Assembly: GCF_014842025.1 (NCBI RefSeq)
Contig: NZ_JACYUY010000001.1
Coordinates: forward strand, 346,317-410,316
Origin: Massilia sp. CFBP 13721
GTDB taxonomy: Bacteria; Pseudomonadota; Gammaproteobacteria; Burkholderiales; Burkholderiaceae_D
Reading direction: 5' to 3'
DNA: 64,000 nt
Shown: positions 8,975 through 19,400 of the stretch, piece by piece
How positions within the stretch are numbered: position 1 is the first letter of the stretch
How the letters are laid out: each line of letters starts with the position of its first letter
Notes under the pieces: generated by a model
What the model was told of the DNA's origin: nothing
The model's database searches: none
The model's input: the letters and a program-made list of their open reading frames with translations, nothing else
Translations under genes and position numbers: made by a program

Positions 8975-10765
8975 ATGAGCCATCCTCCTGACGACGACCG
9001 CACGATGCTTTCCTCCGGCGCCATGCCGGGACCTGCCACCGGACTCGCGCAAGGCGGCGAGCATGCGCTGCCAAAAGGCACGCGCCTGTCCGAGTTCGAG
9101 ATCACGGGCGTGCTCGGGGAAGGCGGGTTCGGCATCGTGTATTGCGCACACGATACCTCGCTCGAACGCCAGGTCGCGCTCAAGGAATACATGCCGTCCT
9201 TCGCCTGGCGCTCGACCCAGGCCCACGTCAGCGTCAAGTCGAACGAGAACGCCGACAGCTTCGAAGCGGGCCTGCGCAGTTTCATCAACGAGGCGCGCAT
9301 GCTGGCCCAGTTCGACCATCCGTCGCTGGTGAAGGTCTACCGCTTCTGGGAAGCCAACGGCACCGCCTACATGGTCATGCCCTATTATCGCGGCCCGACC
9401 CTGAAGCAGGTGCTGCGCGAGCGCCCCACCCCGCCCGACGAAGCCTGGCTGAAGGCGCTGCTGGCGCCGCTGCTCGATGCGCTCGACGTGATCCACCAGC
9501 AGCACTGCTATCACCGCGACATCGCGCCCGACAATATCCTGATGCTCGACGAAGGGCGGCCGCTGCTGCTCGACTTCGGCGCGGCGCGGCGCGCGATCAG
9601 CGGCATGAACCAGGCCTTCACGGTGATCCTGAAGCAGAACTATGCGCCCATCGAGCAGTACGCCGAGATGCCGGGCATGAGCCAGGGCGCCTGGACCGAC
9701 CTGTATGCGCTCGCTTCGGTGGTGCACTTCGCCATTGCCGGCACTGCGCCGCCGCAGGCAGTGAGCCGCATGCTGTCCGACCCTTACGTGCCGCTGGCCA
9801 GCCGCTTTGCCGACCGCTACAGCCCCGCTTTCCTGGCGGCGATCGACCGCGCGCTTGCCTTCAGGCCCGAGCACCGGCCACAGAGCGTGGGCGCCATGCG
9901 TACCCTGCTCGGACTCGATCCGGCCGCGGCAGCCGCCGCACGTGCCACCGCGGCCACCTCGGCCACCGCTGGCGCCCCCGTGGCCCCAGCGGCGGCGAGC
10001 GCCGCGGCCACGCAGGCGGCGCGCCCGCCGGCGGCGCAAGCCGAAGAGGGAGGCACCCCGGGCCGCACCCCGGGCCGCACCGTGCTGGTGGCCGGCGCCG
10101 CCGCCGTCGCCCTCGCCGGCGCCGGCCTGTTCGCGTGGATGAACCGCGACAGCGCGGCGCCGGCCGAGCAGTCTTCCGCCCCGTCGTCCGCCCCGGCGAT
10201 CGACGCGCCGGTTGCCCGCGCGCCCGCTGTCGCGGCGCCGCCCGCCGCCCCCGCCTACAACCCGGTCGCAGCCCTCGACGCCATTCTCGCCGCCGCCAGT
10301 CCCGAACGCAAGGTGACGGTGCGGGTGGACAGCGCACGGGTGCAGATCGGTCACAGGGGCGCCAGCTTTTCGATCCGCTCCTCGCATGCGGGTTATGTCT
10401 ACCTGTACATGGTCGGTACCGCGGGCGACTTCCAGCTGTTGTTCCCGAACGCGATCGACAAGCTCAACGTCATCAACCCCGGTGGGGTGCTGAACCTGCC
10501 ACGCTCGCGCTGGAAATTCGATGCCGCCGGCCCGGCCGGCGTCGACCATTTTCTGGTGATGGTGTCGGAGTCGCCGCGCGACTTCCGCAGCGCCGGTCTC
10601 GAAACCAGCGAGCTGTTCAGCGATTTTCCCGCCGCACGCGCCGCCACGCTGCAACGCGAGTACACCGGCGCGACGCCGCTGTTTGCCGGCATACCGAGCT
10701 GCAGCAGGCCGCTGTGTCCAGGCGCCTACGGCGCGGCAGGGTTCACGGTCGAGGAGTACGAATAA
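8975..10765 (+). CDS. Membrane Ser/Thr protein kinase with C-terminal DUF4384-like domain
   Basis: Hanks-type kinase of 596 residues. The kinase domain spans ~38-315: Gly-rich loop GEGGFGIVY (48-56), catalytic Lys70 in VALKEYMP, catalytic loop HRDIAPDN (180-187) and DFG at 200-202, so all key residues are present. An Ala/Pro-rich linker leads to one membrane segment (~368-388, VLVAGAAAVALAGAGLFAWM). The C-terminal periplasmic part (~435-560) resembles DUF4384, with SIRSSHAGYVYLYMVG and LLFPNAIDKLN. It is divergent from the T6SS operon, like PpkA kinases that control T6SS assembly through FHA proteins. A role in T6SS control is inferred from position only. A second kinase of the same layout lies at 31722-33782. 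Confidence 0.85.
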   Translation: MSHPPDDDRTMLSSGAMPGPATGLAQGGEHALPKGTRLSEFEITGVLGEGGFGIVYCAHDTSLERQVALKEYMPSFAWRSTQAHVSVKSNENADSFEAGLRSFINEARMLAQFDHPSLVKVYRFWEANGTAYMVMPYYRGPTLKQVLRERPTPPDEAWLKALLAPLLDALDVIHQQHCYHRDIAPDNILMLDEGRPLLLDFGAARRAISGMNQAFTVILKQNYAPIEQYAEMPGMSQGAWTDLYALASVVHFAIAGTAPPQAVSRMLSDPYVPLASRFADRYSPAFLAAIDRALAFRPEHRPQSVGAMRTLLGLDPAAAAAARATAATSATAGAPVAPAAASAAATQAARPPAAQAEEGGTPGRTPGRTVLVAGAAAVALAGAGLFAWMNRDSAAPAEQSSAPSSAPAIDAPVARAPAVAAPPAAPAYNPVAALDAILAAASPERKVTVRVDSARVQIGHRGASFSIRSSHAGYVYLYMVGTAGDFQLLFPNAIDKLNVINPGGVLNLPRSRWKFDAAGPAGVDHFLVMVSESPRDFRSAGLETSELFSDFPAARAATLQREYTGATPLFAGIPSCSRPLCPGAYGAAGFTVEEYE

Positions 10766-10805
10766 GAGCTAACGCACGCACATCGCAGCAGGTGGTGTGC
10801 GGCGT

Positions 10806-10834
10806 TTACGCGTGGACGAAGTCCACCCTACGCG
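10806..10834 (+). repeat. REP-like palindrome, copy 1
   Basis: Palindromic unit with core GTGGACGAAGTCCAC flanked by the family constants ttacgc and cctacgcg. It sits in the convergent gap between the kinase and the OmpA-family gene. It belongs to the dispersed family described under findings. Confidence 0.65.
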
Positions 10835-10868
10835 CACTGGCCGGGACCTGACCGGTCCCGGCCAGTGC
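10834..10868. terminator. Bidirectional hairpin between convergent genes
   Basis: A 14-bp perfect inverted repeat (10835-10848 with 10854-10867, loop of 5) ends exactly at the stop codon of the OmpA-family gene. It lies ~70 bp after the kinase stop. There is no U-run, but its position between convergent genes suggests it blocks read-through in both directions. Confidence 0.55.
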
Positions 10869-11410
10869 TAGCGCGACAGGTTGACGAGGGTGACGCGCCG
10901 GTTTTCGGGCGCACTCGGAACCGCCTTATTAATCAATTCGCTGTCGCCCTTTCCCACCGCATCGAGCCGCGCCCGGTCGATGTGCGCGTTGCCGGCAAGG
11001 TAGTCGCGCACCGACTCGGCACGCGACTGCGACAGCTTCATGTTCGCGGCGGCCAGCCCGCGTGGGTCGGCGTGTCCTTCGATCGCAAAGCGGGCCGCGG
11101 CCAGCCGTTCGGACGACATGGCCTGGGCCACGACGTCGAGCGCCTGTTTCGCCGCCGGCGTCAGGTTCGCCGAATTCGTGTCGAAGGTGATCAGGAGGTG
11201 GGCCTTCGCCTGCTTCGGCGAGACGGCCGGCGTGCCGACGTCGTCGCGCACGATGCGCAGGCTGCGGGTGCGGACCGGCGGCTTCGGCGCCAGCGCGTCG
11301 ACCAGCGCGTTGGCGTCGACCTGCCCTTCCTTCAACAGCGGACCCTCCTGGCCCATGACGGGCAGCGCAGCGACCATGATGCAAACCGCCAGCAGCGAAC
11401 GTGCTTTCAT
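10868..11410 (-). CDS. OmpA-family peptidoglycan-binding protein, exported
   Basis: 180-residue protein with a signal peptide (MKARSLLAVCIMVAALPVMG, cleavage near GQE). The C-terminal OmpA-like domain occupies ~75-178: HLLITFDTNSANLTPAAKQA, then IEGHADPRGLAAANMKLSQ with the Asp and Arg that usually bind diaminopimelate, and LSQSRAESVRDYL. No N-terminal beta-barrel is present and there is no lipobox Cys, so it is probably periplasmic and wall-bound. I chose the ATG at 11410 because GAGGAG lies 6 nt upstream. It is convergent with the kinase gene. A link to T6SS anchoring is possible but unproven. Confidence 0.85.
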   Translation of the reverse strand: MKARSLLAVCIMVAALPVMGQEGPLLKEGQVDANALVDALAPKPPVRTRSLRIVRDDVGTPAVSPKQAKAHLLITFDTNSANLTPAAKQALDVVAQAMSSERLAAARFAIEGHADPRGLAAANMKLSQSRAESVRDYLAGNAHIDRARLDAVGKGDSELINKAVPSAPENRRVTLVNLSR

Positions 11411-11831
11411 TTCTGACTCCTCGGTAAATAGTTTCAGGAACTGGACAGGCATCGGCAACGACCGACATCGGGCAAGGACCGACCATCTGCGCGGACACCG
11501 GCAAATCCTAACCGAGCCCGACCCATTCTTCAACGCCGCTTCGGCGCGGCGCCGGCCAGTTGCACAAATACCACTGGTGTGCTGCGGCTCAACGGCTGGG
11601 TGAACAGCCGGGTCGACAGCGTATGCCCGGCGCAATCCGGCGGCGTGCCACGTCCATGCTAGAGGTTGTACGTACACCACACGCGAAATAAATAATAGTT
11701 TCTATACAATTTTTTGGTCAATAATAGTGTAAACAGTATGTGCACTTATGCGCAATCCATTTCGTCTTCCCAATCTACCCGTCTCCGACCGTCGTTTCGC
11801 ATCATCGCATCGCCTTGCGCAGGGGAAATTA
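11411..11831. other. Divergent intergenic region upstream of tpsB
   Basis: This 421-bp region separates the OmpA-family gene from the rightward tpsB-tpsA pair. It contains a perfect 10-bp palindrome TGTACGTACA at 11667-11676, followed by an AT-rich stretch (~11685-11745) with runs like ATAATAG and CAATTTTTTGG. The AT-rich stretch is the likely promoter zone for tpsB. No reading frame here is convincing. Confidence 0.5.
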
Positions 11832-13430
11832 ATGACCACGTGTCTTCGCACATCCGTTATCTGGCTCGCCGTTGCCGGCGCAGCCGGCCTGTTCTCTCCT
11901 GCGCCTGCGGCGGGCCAGCCGCAGACACTGACGGTGACCGCGATTCGGGTCGAAGGAAATACCCTGCTTCCCGAACCGACCCTGCGCGCGCTCACGGAAG
12001 GCGTGGCCGGAAGCCAGCGCAGCCTGGCCGACCTGAATGCGCTCGCGGCCCGCATCCAGCAAGCCTACCGGACGGCCGGCTACGGCGGCGTCGTCGCCTA
12101 CGTGCCGCCGCAGGAAAGCGACCAGGGGACGGTGGTGGTGCGGGTGGTGGAAGGCAGGCTCGCCGCCGTCAGGGTCAAGGGCAACACCCATTACGACGCC
12201 GCCAACGTGCGCGCCGGCCTGCCCAATCTGCGCCAGGGCGCGACACCGCGGGTCACCGCGATCGACCGCGACATCCAGCTGACCAACGACAGCCCCGCCA
12301 AGCAGGTCAAGGTGACGCTGACCGCCGGCGCGCGGCCAGGCGAAATCGATGCCGACGTCGGCGTCAGCGACAGCAATCCAATCCAGTTCCTGGCCGGCTA
12401 CAACAATACCGGCACCCGCAGCACCGGCCGCCACCGGATCAGCGTCGGCGTCCAGCATGCCAACCTGTTCAACCGCGATCACGTCGGCACCCTGCAATAC
12501 CAGACCTCGCCCGAGGATCCGGATCGCGTACGCATCTATAGCGCCGGCTACCGCATTCCCCTGTATGCGTGGGCGGCCTCGTTCGACGCCTTCTATGCCC
12601 GTTCGACGGTGAGCATCGGCACCACGGCCACGGTCGCCGGCCCCCTGAACTTCAGCGGCAGGGGCAGCGTCGCCGGCTTGCGCGCGAACCGCCACCTCGA
12701 CCGCAGGGGCGAATACGACCATCACCTCACCTTCGGCGTCGACCGCCGCGACTACGACGACCAGTGCTCGGTGGGCGATTTCGGCGCCGCCGGCTGCGGC
12801 GCCGCCGCGCTCGACCTCACCACCGCGCCGCTCAGCATTGCCTACGTCGGCCAGCGCCAGGGCGCGAAGCGCGGCTATGGCATCAACGCGCTACTGGCGG
12901 TCAATGCCGGCGGCAGCGCGCGCGCCGCTTTCGAGGCGGCACGCGCCGGCGCCCGCCGCCATTACGCCGTCGCGCGCTTTACCGGCTACGTCGACCAGGC
13001 GCTGGCCGGCGGTGTGGCCGTCAACGCGCGCTTCGACATGCAGTACACCCCGCACCGGCTGATCGCGCCCGAACGCTACGGCATCGGCGGGGCCGCCAGC
13101 GTGCGCGGCTACCTGGAGCGCGAATTCTCGGGCGACCTCGGCTACCTGGCGCGCGTCGAAGCCTCCATGGCCGTGCCCGACCTGAGCGAAGGCATGCGCC
13201 TGCGCCCTTACCTGTTCCTCGATCACGGCCGGGTCAGGAACCATGGCGGCACGCCCTGCCGCGACGTCAGCACCGGCTCCTGCAGCCTGAGCGCGGCCGG
13301 CATCGGCGCCCGCTTCGGCTTCCGGCGCAACGCCAGCGCCAGCCTCGACGTCGGCCGCGCGCTCGAACGCGGCTTCGCCACCGCCAAGGACGAAGTGCGC
13401 GGGCACGTCGCCATCAACCTGCTGTTCTGA
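11832..13430 (+). CDS. Two-partner secretion outer-membrane transporter (TpsB, ShlB/FhaC family)
   Basis: Omp85-superfamily pore that carries its TpsA partner across the outer membrane. The 532-residue precursor has a signal peptide (~1-28), then POTRA-like domains with VTAIRVEGNTLLPEPTLRAL and VVVRVVEGRLAAVRVKGN. A 16-strand-type barrel follows from about residue 190. The conserved L6-loop motif VRGY appears in ASVRGYLERE, and the protein ends in a terminal aromatic (NLLF) as expected for barrel insertion. I chose the ATG at 11832 for its upstream AGGGG and signal peptide. An upstream ATG at 11748 would add 28 residues before the signal. The partner gene starts 67 bp downstream. Confidence 0.92.
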   Translation: MTTCLRTSVIWLAVAGAAGLFSPAPAAGQPQTLTVTAIRVEGNTLLPEPTLRALTEGVAGSQRSLADLNALAARIQQAYRTAGYGGVVAYVPPQESDQGTVVVRVVEGRLAAVRVKGNTHYDAANVRAGLPNLRQGATPRVTAIDRDIQLTNDSPAKQVKVTLTAGARPGEIDADVGVSDSNPIQFLAGYNNTGTRSTGRHRISVGVQHANLFNRDHVGTLQYQTSPEDPDRVRIYSAGYRIPLYAWAASFDAFYARSTVSIGTTATVAGPLNFSGRGSVAGLRANRHLDRRGEYDHHLTFGVDRRDYDDQCSVGDFGAAGCGAAALDLTTAPLSIAYVGQRQGAKRGYGINALLAVNAGGSARAAFEAARAGARRHYAVARFTGYVDQALAGGVAVNARFDMQYTPHRLIAPERYGIGGAASVRGYLEREFSGDLGYLARVEASMAVPDLSEGMRLRPYLFLDHGRVRNHGGTPCRDVSTGSCSLSAAGIGARFGFRRNASASLDVGRALERGFATAKDEVRGHVAINLLF

Positions 13431-13497
13431 CCGCCGTCCTCAACGTTTACCAACGCTTGCCAACGCTTGCCAACGCCACCGATCTTCGAGGCTCATC

Positions 13498-16400
13498 ATG
13501 AAACAGTGTTCCAGCTTGCCCGCCTTTAGCCCGCGCCCCGGCCTGGCCCGCCATGCGCTCGCCGCCTCGATCGCGGCCGCCTTCGGCACGGCGGTTGCGC
13601 CGGCCTGGGCGCAGGTGCCGCAGTTGCCGACGGGTGCGCAGGTCGTCAGCGGCACGGCCGGCATCAGCACCGGCAACGGCCAGATGACGGTGACGAATTC
13701 GCCGAATGCGGTGATCGACTGGAACAGCTTTTCGATCGGCGCCGAGTACGGCGTGCATTTCCAGCAGCAGAGCGCGGCCAGCAAGGTGCTCAACCGGGTC
13801 GTCGGCACCGACCCGTCGAACATCTTCGGCAGCTTGAGCTCGAACGGCGCCGTCTGGCTGATCAATCCCAACGGCATGCTGTTCGGCAGCGGCGCGCGGG
13901 TGAACGTCGCCGGCCTGGTCGCATCGACGCTGCCGCTGTCGACGTCCGACTTCCTGGCCGGCCAGTACCGGTTCGGCGGCGGCGGCACGGCGCCGATCCG
14001 GACCGAACCCGGCAGCGAAATCGGCACCAGCTTCGGCGGCCACGTGGTGCTGATCGGGGCCTCGATCGACAACGGCGGCACCATCAGCACCACGGGCGGC
14101 CACACCGCCCTCGCCGCGGCCTCGAGCGTCGACCTCGTCGATTCGGGCGTCCCGAACCTCACGGTGCGGATCACCGGCGCCGCCAACACGGTCACCAACC
14201 TCGGTTCCCTGCTGGCCCCGGACGGCGGGACGATCGACGTGCTCGGCGGGATCGTCAACCAGGAAGGGATCGTCCGTGCCGAGATCCTGACTTCCTTCAC
14301 GGCGGGCCGGGTATCGATCCGGGGCCAGGAGGGCGTCACGCTCGCCAGCCAGAGCCGGACCGATGCGAACGGCGGCCGCCTCGGCAGCGAAAACCCATCC
14401 GGCGGCGCCGTCACGGTCGAATCGGCCAACGGCACGGTCACGGTCGCCGGTCATATCAGCGCTGCCAGCGGCGACGACGACAGCTTCCTGGGCGACGGCG
14501 GAACGCTGCTGGTACGCGGGAAATCCGTCACCGTGACGGCGGACGGCGAGCTGTCCGTTGCCGGGTTTGCAAACGGCGGCACGCTGGGCGTCGAGGCGCC
14601 GGACGGCGTGGTCCTGGTCCAGGGCGGCCTGTCCGCATCCGGCATCACGGGCAGCGGCGGCAACATCGAGATCAGGGGCAGGAACGTCGGCATCCATGGC
14701 CAGGCCGTGGTCGATGTTTCCGGCTACGCCTCCGGCGGCAGCATGACCATCGACCGCGCCGCGGCAACGCCGGCGGGTGCCACCTCCTCGGTCTATATCG
14801 GCCCGAATGCACTGCTCCAGGCAAACGCCGACGACGGCGGCGGCGGCAGCATCGACATCGGGCGCAACAGCGACGCTACCCGCATCTACGGAACGCTCGA
14901 TGTGAGCGCGGGAGTAGAGAGTTACGGTGGCTCGGTGCAAACATCGGGGCAGTTCGTCGACGTGCGGCCGCAACGAATCAACCTGCGCGGCCAGGGCCAG
15001 TTCGGCGGCAGCTGGACGGTGAACGCCGGCAACATCACGCTTGCCCCCGCCAGCGCCACCACGCCGGCGGACACGCCCGATTTCGCTATCCCGGCGACGC
15101 TCGAAGGCGGCAGCGTAACGGCCGCGCTGGTTTCCGAGGCCTTGACGGACGGGGCTGATGTCACGCTGCGCGCCGGATTCGCACGCGAGGCGGGCCCGCC
15201 GGCAATCCAGCCAGGTAACATCCTGGTTGCTTCGAACATCTTCGCGGACGACGCCCGGTCCAGTGCATCCCTCTATCTCGAGGCGTACAACGCCATTACC
15301 CTGGCCCCCGGGGTGAGCATCGAGAGTAACGCGGCGCCGTTGTATGTCTCGCTGCTCAAGGACATGGATGCGAACGACGATGGCAGCATCCAGCTCGGTG
15401 CAGGGAGCAGGATATCCACGGCCGGCGGCCATGTCCGGCTCTCCGGCACTTCGCGCCAATCCGAATCCTTCGTTCCGGTGCCAAGCGTCGTCATCGGCGG
15501 CGACATCGATACCGGCACAGGATGGATCGATATCCGCTCGACGTCGCTGGAACTCGACAATGCCAGCCTCAGCTCGGCCGCATCCGGGGTCGACGCCATC
15601 TACATCACAGCGCGTGAATTCTCCAGCACCGGCAGCACACTGACGGCAAACAATGGGCGCTGGCTGATGTCGCTGGCGAGCGGTGCGAATTTCAGCGCCG
15701 ACTCACTGGCCGACCTCGCTCCCGACTTCGTGCAAGTGAATCTGGATCCGGAGACAGGGCCGGGCTTCGGCGGGAACGGCGTCGTGATGGCCGATTCCCT
15801 CGCTGTGCGCGCCAGGGTCGATGCCGGCCGCGAATACGACGGCAGCACCGACGCGCGCTTCAGCGAAGTGCTGGCCAGCGACGCGCCCTTCGGGTTTCGC
15901 TACGAGACCGGCAGCGACGGCGCTTTCTTCGTCAACGGCCGCTTCCAGGACAAGAACGTCGGCAGCGACAAACCTGTCGGCTACGACGGCGAGAGCCTCC
16001 CCTTCCGCCTGGTGACGTCCACCGGCGCTCCGGTCTACGGCGCCGACACCTCCCTCGTCGCCGACATCACGGCGCGCCCGCTGGCGCTGTCCAACGTCGT
16101 CGTCAACGACAAGGTCTACGACACCACCAGGACGGGCACGGTCAACAACCTCGCCATGTCGAACGTGGTCGAGGGCGACAACCTCGTGCTGAGCGATTTT
16201 GCCGCCCTGTTCGACACGAAAGATGCCGGAACCGGCAAGACCGTGGTGGTCACCGCCTCTTCCCTGCAGGGCGCCGACGCTTTCAACTACACCCTGCCCG
16301 GACCGGTTACCACCACGGCCGACATCACGCCGGCCCCTGTTACCGTAGGGCGCGTGGTCGGGGCCGACAAGGTGTACGACGGCACGCGGGACGCAGCCAT

Positions 16401-19400
16401 TTCGAGCGTCACCTATTCGGGCGTCCTGGGCGACGACGACCTGGCGCTCGTCATCGGCGAGGCCCTGTTCGGCGACAAGAACGTCGGCACCAACAAGCCC
16501 ATCGCTTTCACGCCCAGCCTGAGCGGCATCGACGCGCGCAATTATGTCCTCGTTGGCGACCTGAGCGCCACGGCATCGATCACGCCGCGCACGCTGGTGC
16601 TGTCCAACCTCGGCGCCGACGACAAGGTCTACGACGGCACCAGGACAGCCACCGTAAACGCCGGCCTGTCGAACGTGGTCGCGGGCGACGATCTCGCGCT
16701 GGGGCGCCTGGCCGGCCTGTTCGACACGAAAAACGCAGGAATCGGCAAGACGGTGACGGTCACCGCCGCGCCCCTGCAGGGTCTCGACGCTTCGAATTAC
16801 GTGCTGCCCGGGGCCACCACCAGCGCCGACATCACGCCGCGGCCGATTACCGTACAGGGCGTGGCCGGGAGCGACAAGGTCTACGACGGCACCCGCCTGG
16901 CCACCGTTGCCGGCGGCACGTTCTCGGGCGCGCTCGACAGCGACGACGTGACGCTGGGAACCGGCGAGGCCCTGTTCGACGACAAGAACGTGGGTACGAA
17001 CAAGCGCATCACCTTCACGGGCAGCCTGGGTGGGGCCGACGCGCCGAACTATGTCTTCGCCGGCAACCTGGTCGCCACGGGCTCGATCACGCCACGCCTG
17101 CTGGGCCTGGCCAACCTCGGCGCCGACAACAAGGTGTACGACGCCACCAGGGCCGCCACCGTGAACGCCAGCCTGTCGAACGTGGTCGCGGGCGACGACG
17201 TCGCGCTGGGCGGCCTGACTGGCCTGTTCGATACGAAGCATGCGGGGATCGGCAAGACCGTGGCGGTGACTGCCGGCTCGCTGCGCGGCGCCGACGCAGT
17301 CAATTACACGCTGGCCGACGCCACCACCCGCGCCGACATCACGCCGCGGCCGATCACCGCGCAGGGCATCGTCGGCAGCGGCAAGGTCTACGACGGCACA
17401 CGCCTTGCCACCGTGGCCGGCGGCAGCTTCTCGGGCGTGCTCGAGGGCGACGACATTACGGTCGGCACGGGGGACGCCCTGTTCGACGACAAGAACGTCG
17501 GTACCAACAAGCAGATCACCTTCACGGGCAGGCTGGGCGGCGCCGACGCGCCGAATTACGTCTTCAGCGGTAACCTGGTTGCCACGGGCTCGATCACGCC
17601 GCGCGCCCTGGCGCTGTCCAACCTCGGCGCCGACAACAAGGTCTACGACGCCACCAGGGCGGCGACGGTGCGCGCTGGCCTGGCGAACGTGGTCGCGGGC
17701 GACGATGTCGCGCTGGACGGCCTGGCCGGCCTGTTCGATACAAAGAACGCGGGGACAGGCAAAACCGTCGCCGTCACGGTCGGCTCCCTGCGGGGCGCCG
17801 ATGCGGGCAATTACACGCTGCCTGATGCCACTCCGGCCACCCCGGCCACCACGACCGCCGACATCGCTCCGCGACCGATCACCGCGGAGGGCATCGTCGG
17901 GGCCGACAAGGTCTACGACGGCACGCAGCGCGCATTTCTTTCCGCCAGCTCGGTGTTCGCCGGCCGGCTCGGCGACGACGACCTGAAGTTCGGTACCAGC
18001 GACATCCTCTTCGACGACAAGAACGTCGGCACGAACAAGCTCATCACGTTCACGAGCAGCATCATGACCGGGGCGGACGCTCCGAATTACGTCTTGGTCG
18101 GCCCACTGACCGCGCGCGGATCCATCACCCCGCGGGCGCTCGAGATCGGGATCGCCGGCCCGGTCAGCAAGGTGTACGACGCCGGCACTGGCGCCAGCCT
18201 GCGCGCGGACCAGTACCTGTTGAACGGTGCGGTCGCCAACGACGTGCTGACGGTCAGCGGCCCGTCCCAGGGCGTCTACGACTCGCCGAACGTCGGCCAG
18301 CAGAAAGGCGTCACCGTCAGCGGCAACTTCGCCGTCGGCGGCGCCGATGCGCGCAACTACCGCATCGGCGCCGTGGACCTGGGCAGCGCATTGGGCAGCA
18401 CAAATGCGGTGGCGGCCACGGCCAGCGGCAATGTGGGGGCCATTACCCCCGCTACCCTGTTCTACCAGGCCGCGCCCGCGGTGCGCACTGCCGGCCTGCC
18501 GCTGTCGGGTTTCGACGGCAGCGTGACCGGGCTGCAAGGCGCGGATACGCTGGGGACGGCCACCACCGGCACGCTGCTCTGGAGCGGCGCCGCCACGCCG
18601 CAATCGCCGCCGGGCCGCTACGCCATCGACGGCAGCGGCCTGGCGGCGGCGAACTATGTGTTCGCCCAGGCGCCGGGCAACGTCAACGCGCTGCTGCTCG
18701 AAGCCGCGCCGGTAGTTCCTCCCGTCCTTCCTCCCGTCGTGCCACCCGTCGTGCCGCCAGAGTCGGTCCCGCCATTAGTGGCGGCGCCCGTCGCGATCGC
18801 GCGCGAAAGCAACACCGCCTCCTTCAACACGGCGCTGCACGCGGCCGTCGCCGCGATCGACCCGCCGGGCATCGCCGGCGGCGTGTTCGACATCTCGGGA
18901 GGGCCCCCAGGGCGCGGCTTTACCCCGGTGCGCATCGGGTCGATGAACCAGAACGAACTGGCGGCCATGCTCGACGCGCGCCGCGACTTCAAGCGCAAGC
19001 TGTTCGCCGATGCGATCTACAAGCTCGAGATCGACCCGAGCCTGGCGAACGTGCAGCCCTGCGCCACCGTCGTCGAGGCGGCGAGCGGCGCCTGCCGGAT
19101 CACGCGCGCCCAGCTCGACCTTGCCCAGGCCGGCAAGGCGCAGCCCGCCGCGCCGACCAGGAAAAGCACCAGAAATGCCAACCTGCCGCAGATCGAACGC
19201 AAGATCGCGCTGTTCATCGGCATCAACGAATACCAGGACAACACCATTCCCCGCCTGGAGAATGCCTTGCCCGACGTCGACGCCCTCGCCCGCCTGTTCG
19301 CCGACAAGCTCGGCTACGAAGTGCAGGTGCTGCGCAACCCCGGCAAGGCTGACATCGTTCGCAGCCTGAACCAGCTCTCGCTCGAAGTCGGCAGCTCCGA

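Noticed and set aside
11432..11450. GG-N10-GC match (TGGACAGGCATCGGCAA) upstream of tpsB considered as a sigma-54 promoter
   Set aside because: The -24 and -12 boxes fit poorly, and the start would lie ~370 bp before the tpsB ATG, unlike the three convincing promoters.
16100..18360. Regular repeats considered as a CRISPR array
   Set aside because: The ~255-bp period encodes homologous protein modules in one frame; there are no short direct repeats with unique spacers and no cas genes.
15703..18603. A 966-codon minus-strand open frame with repeats opposite tpsA
   Set aside because: Its repetitive look is only the complement of the YDG repeats in tpsA; no signal peptide, motif or ribosome site.
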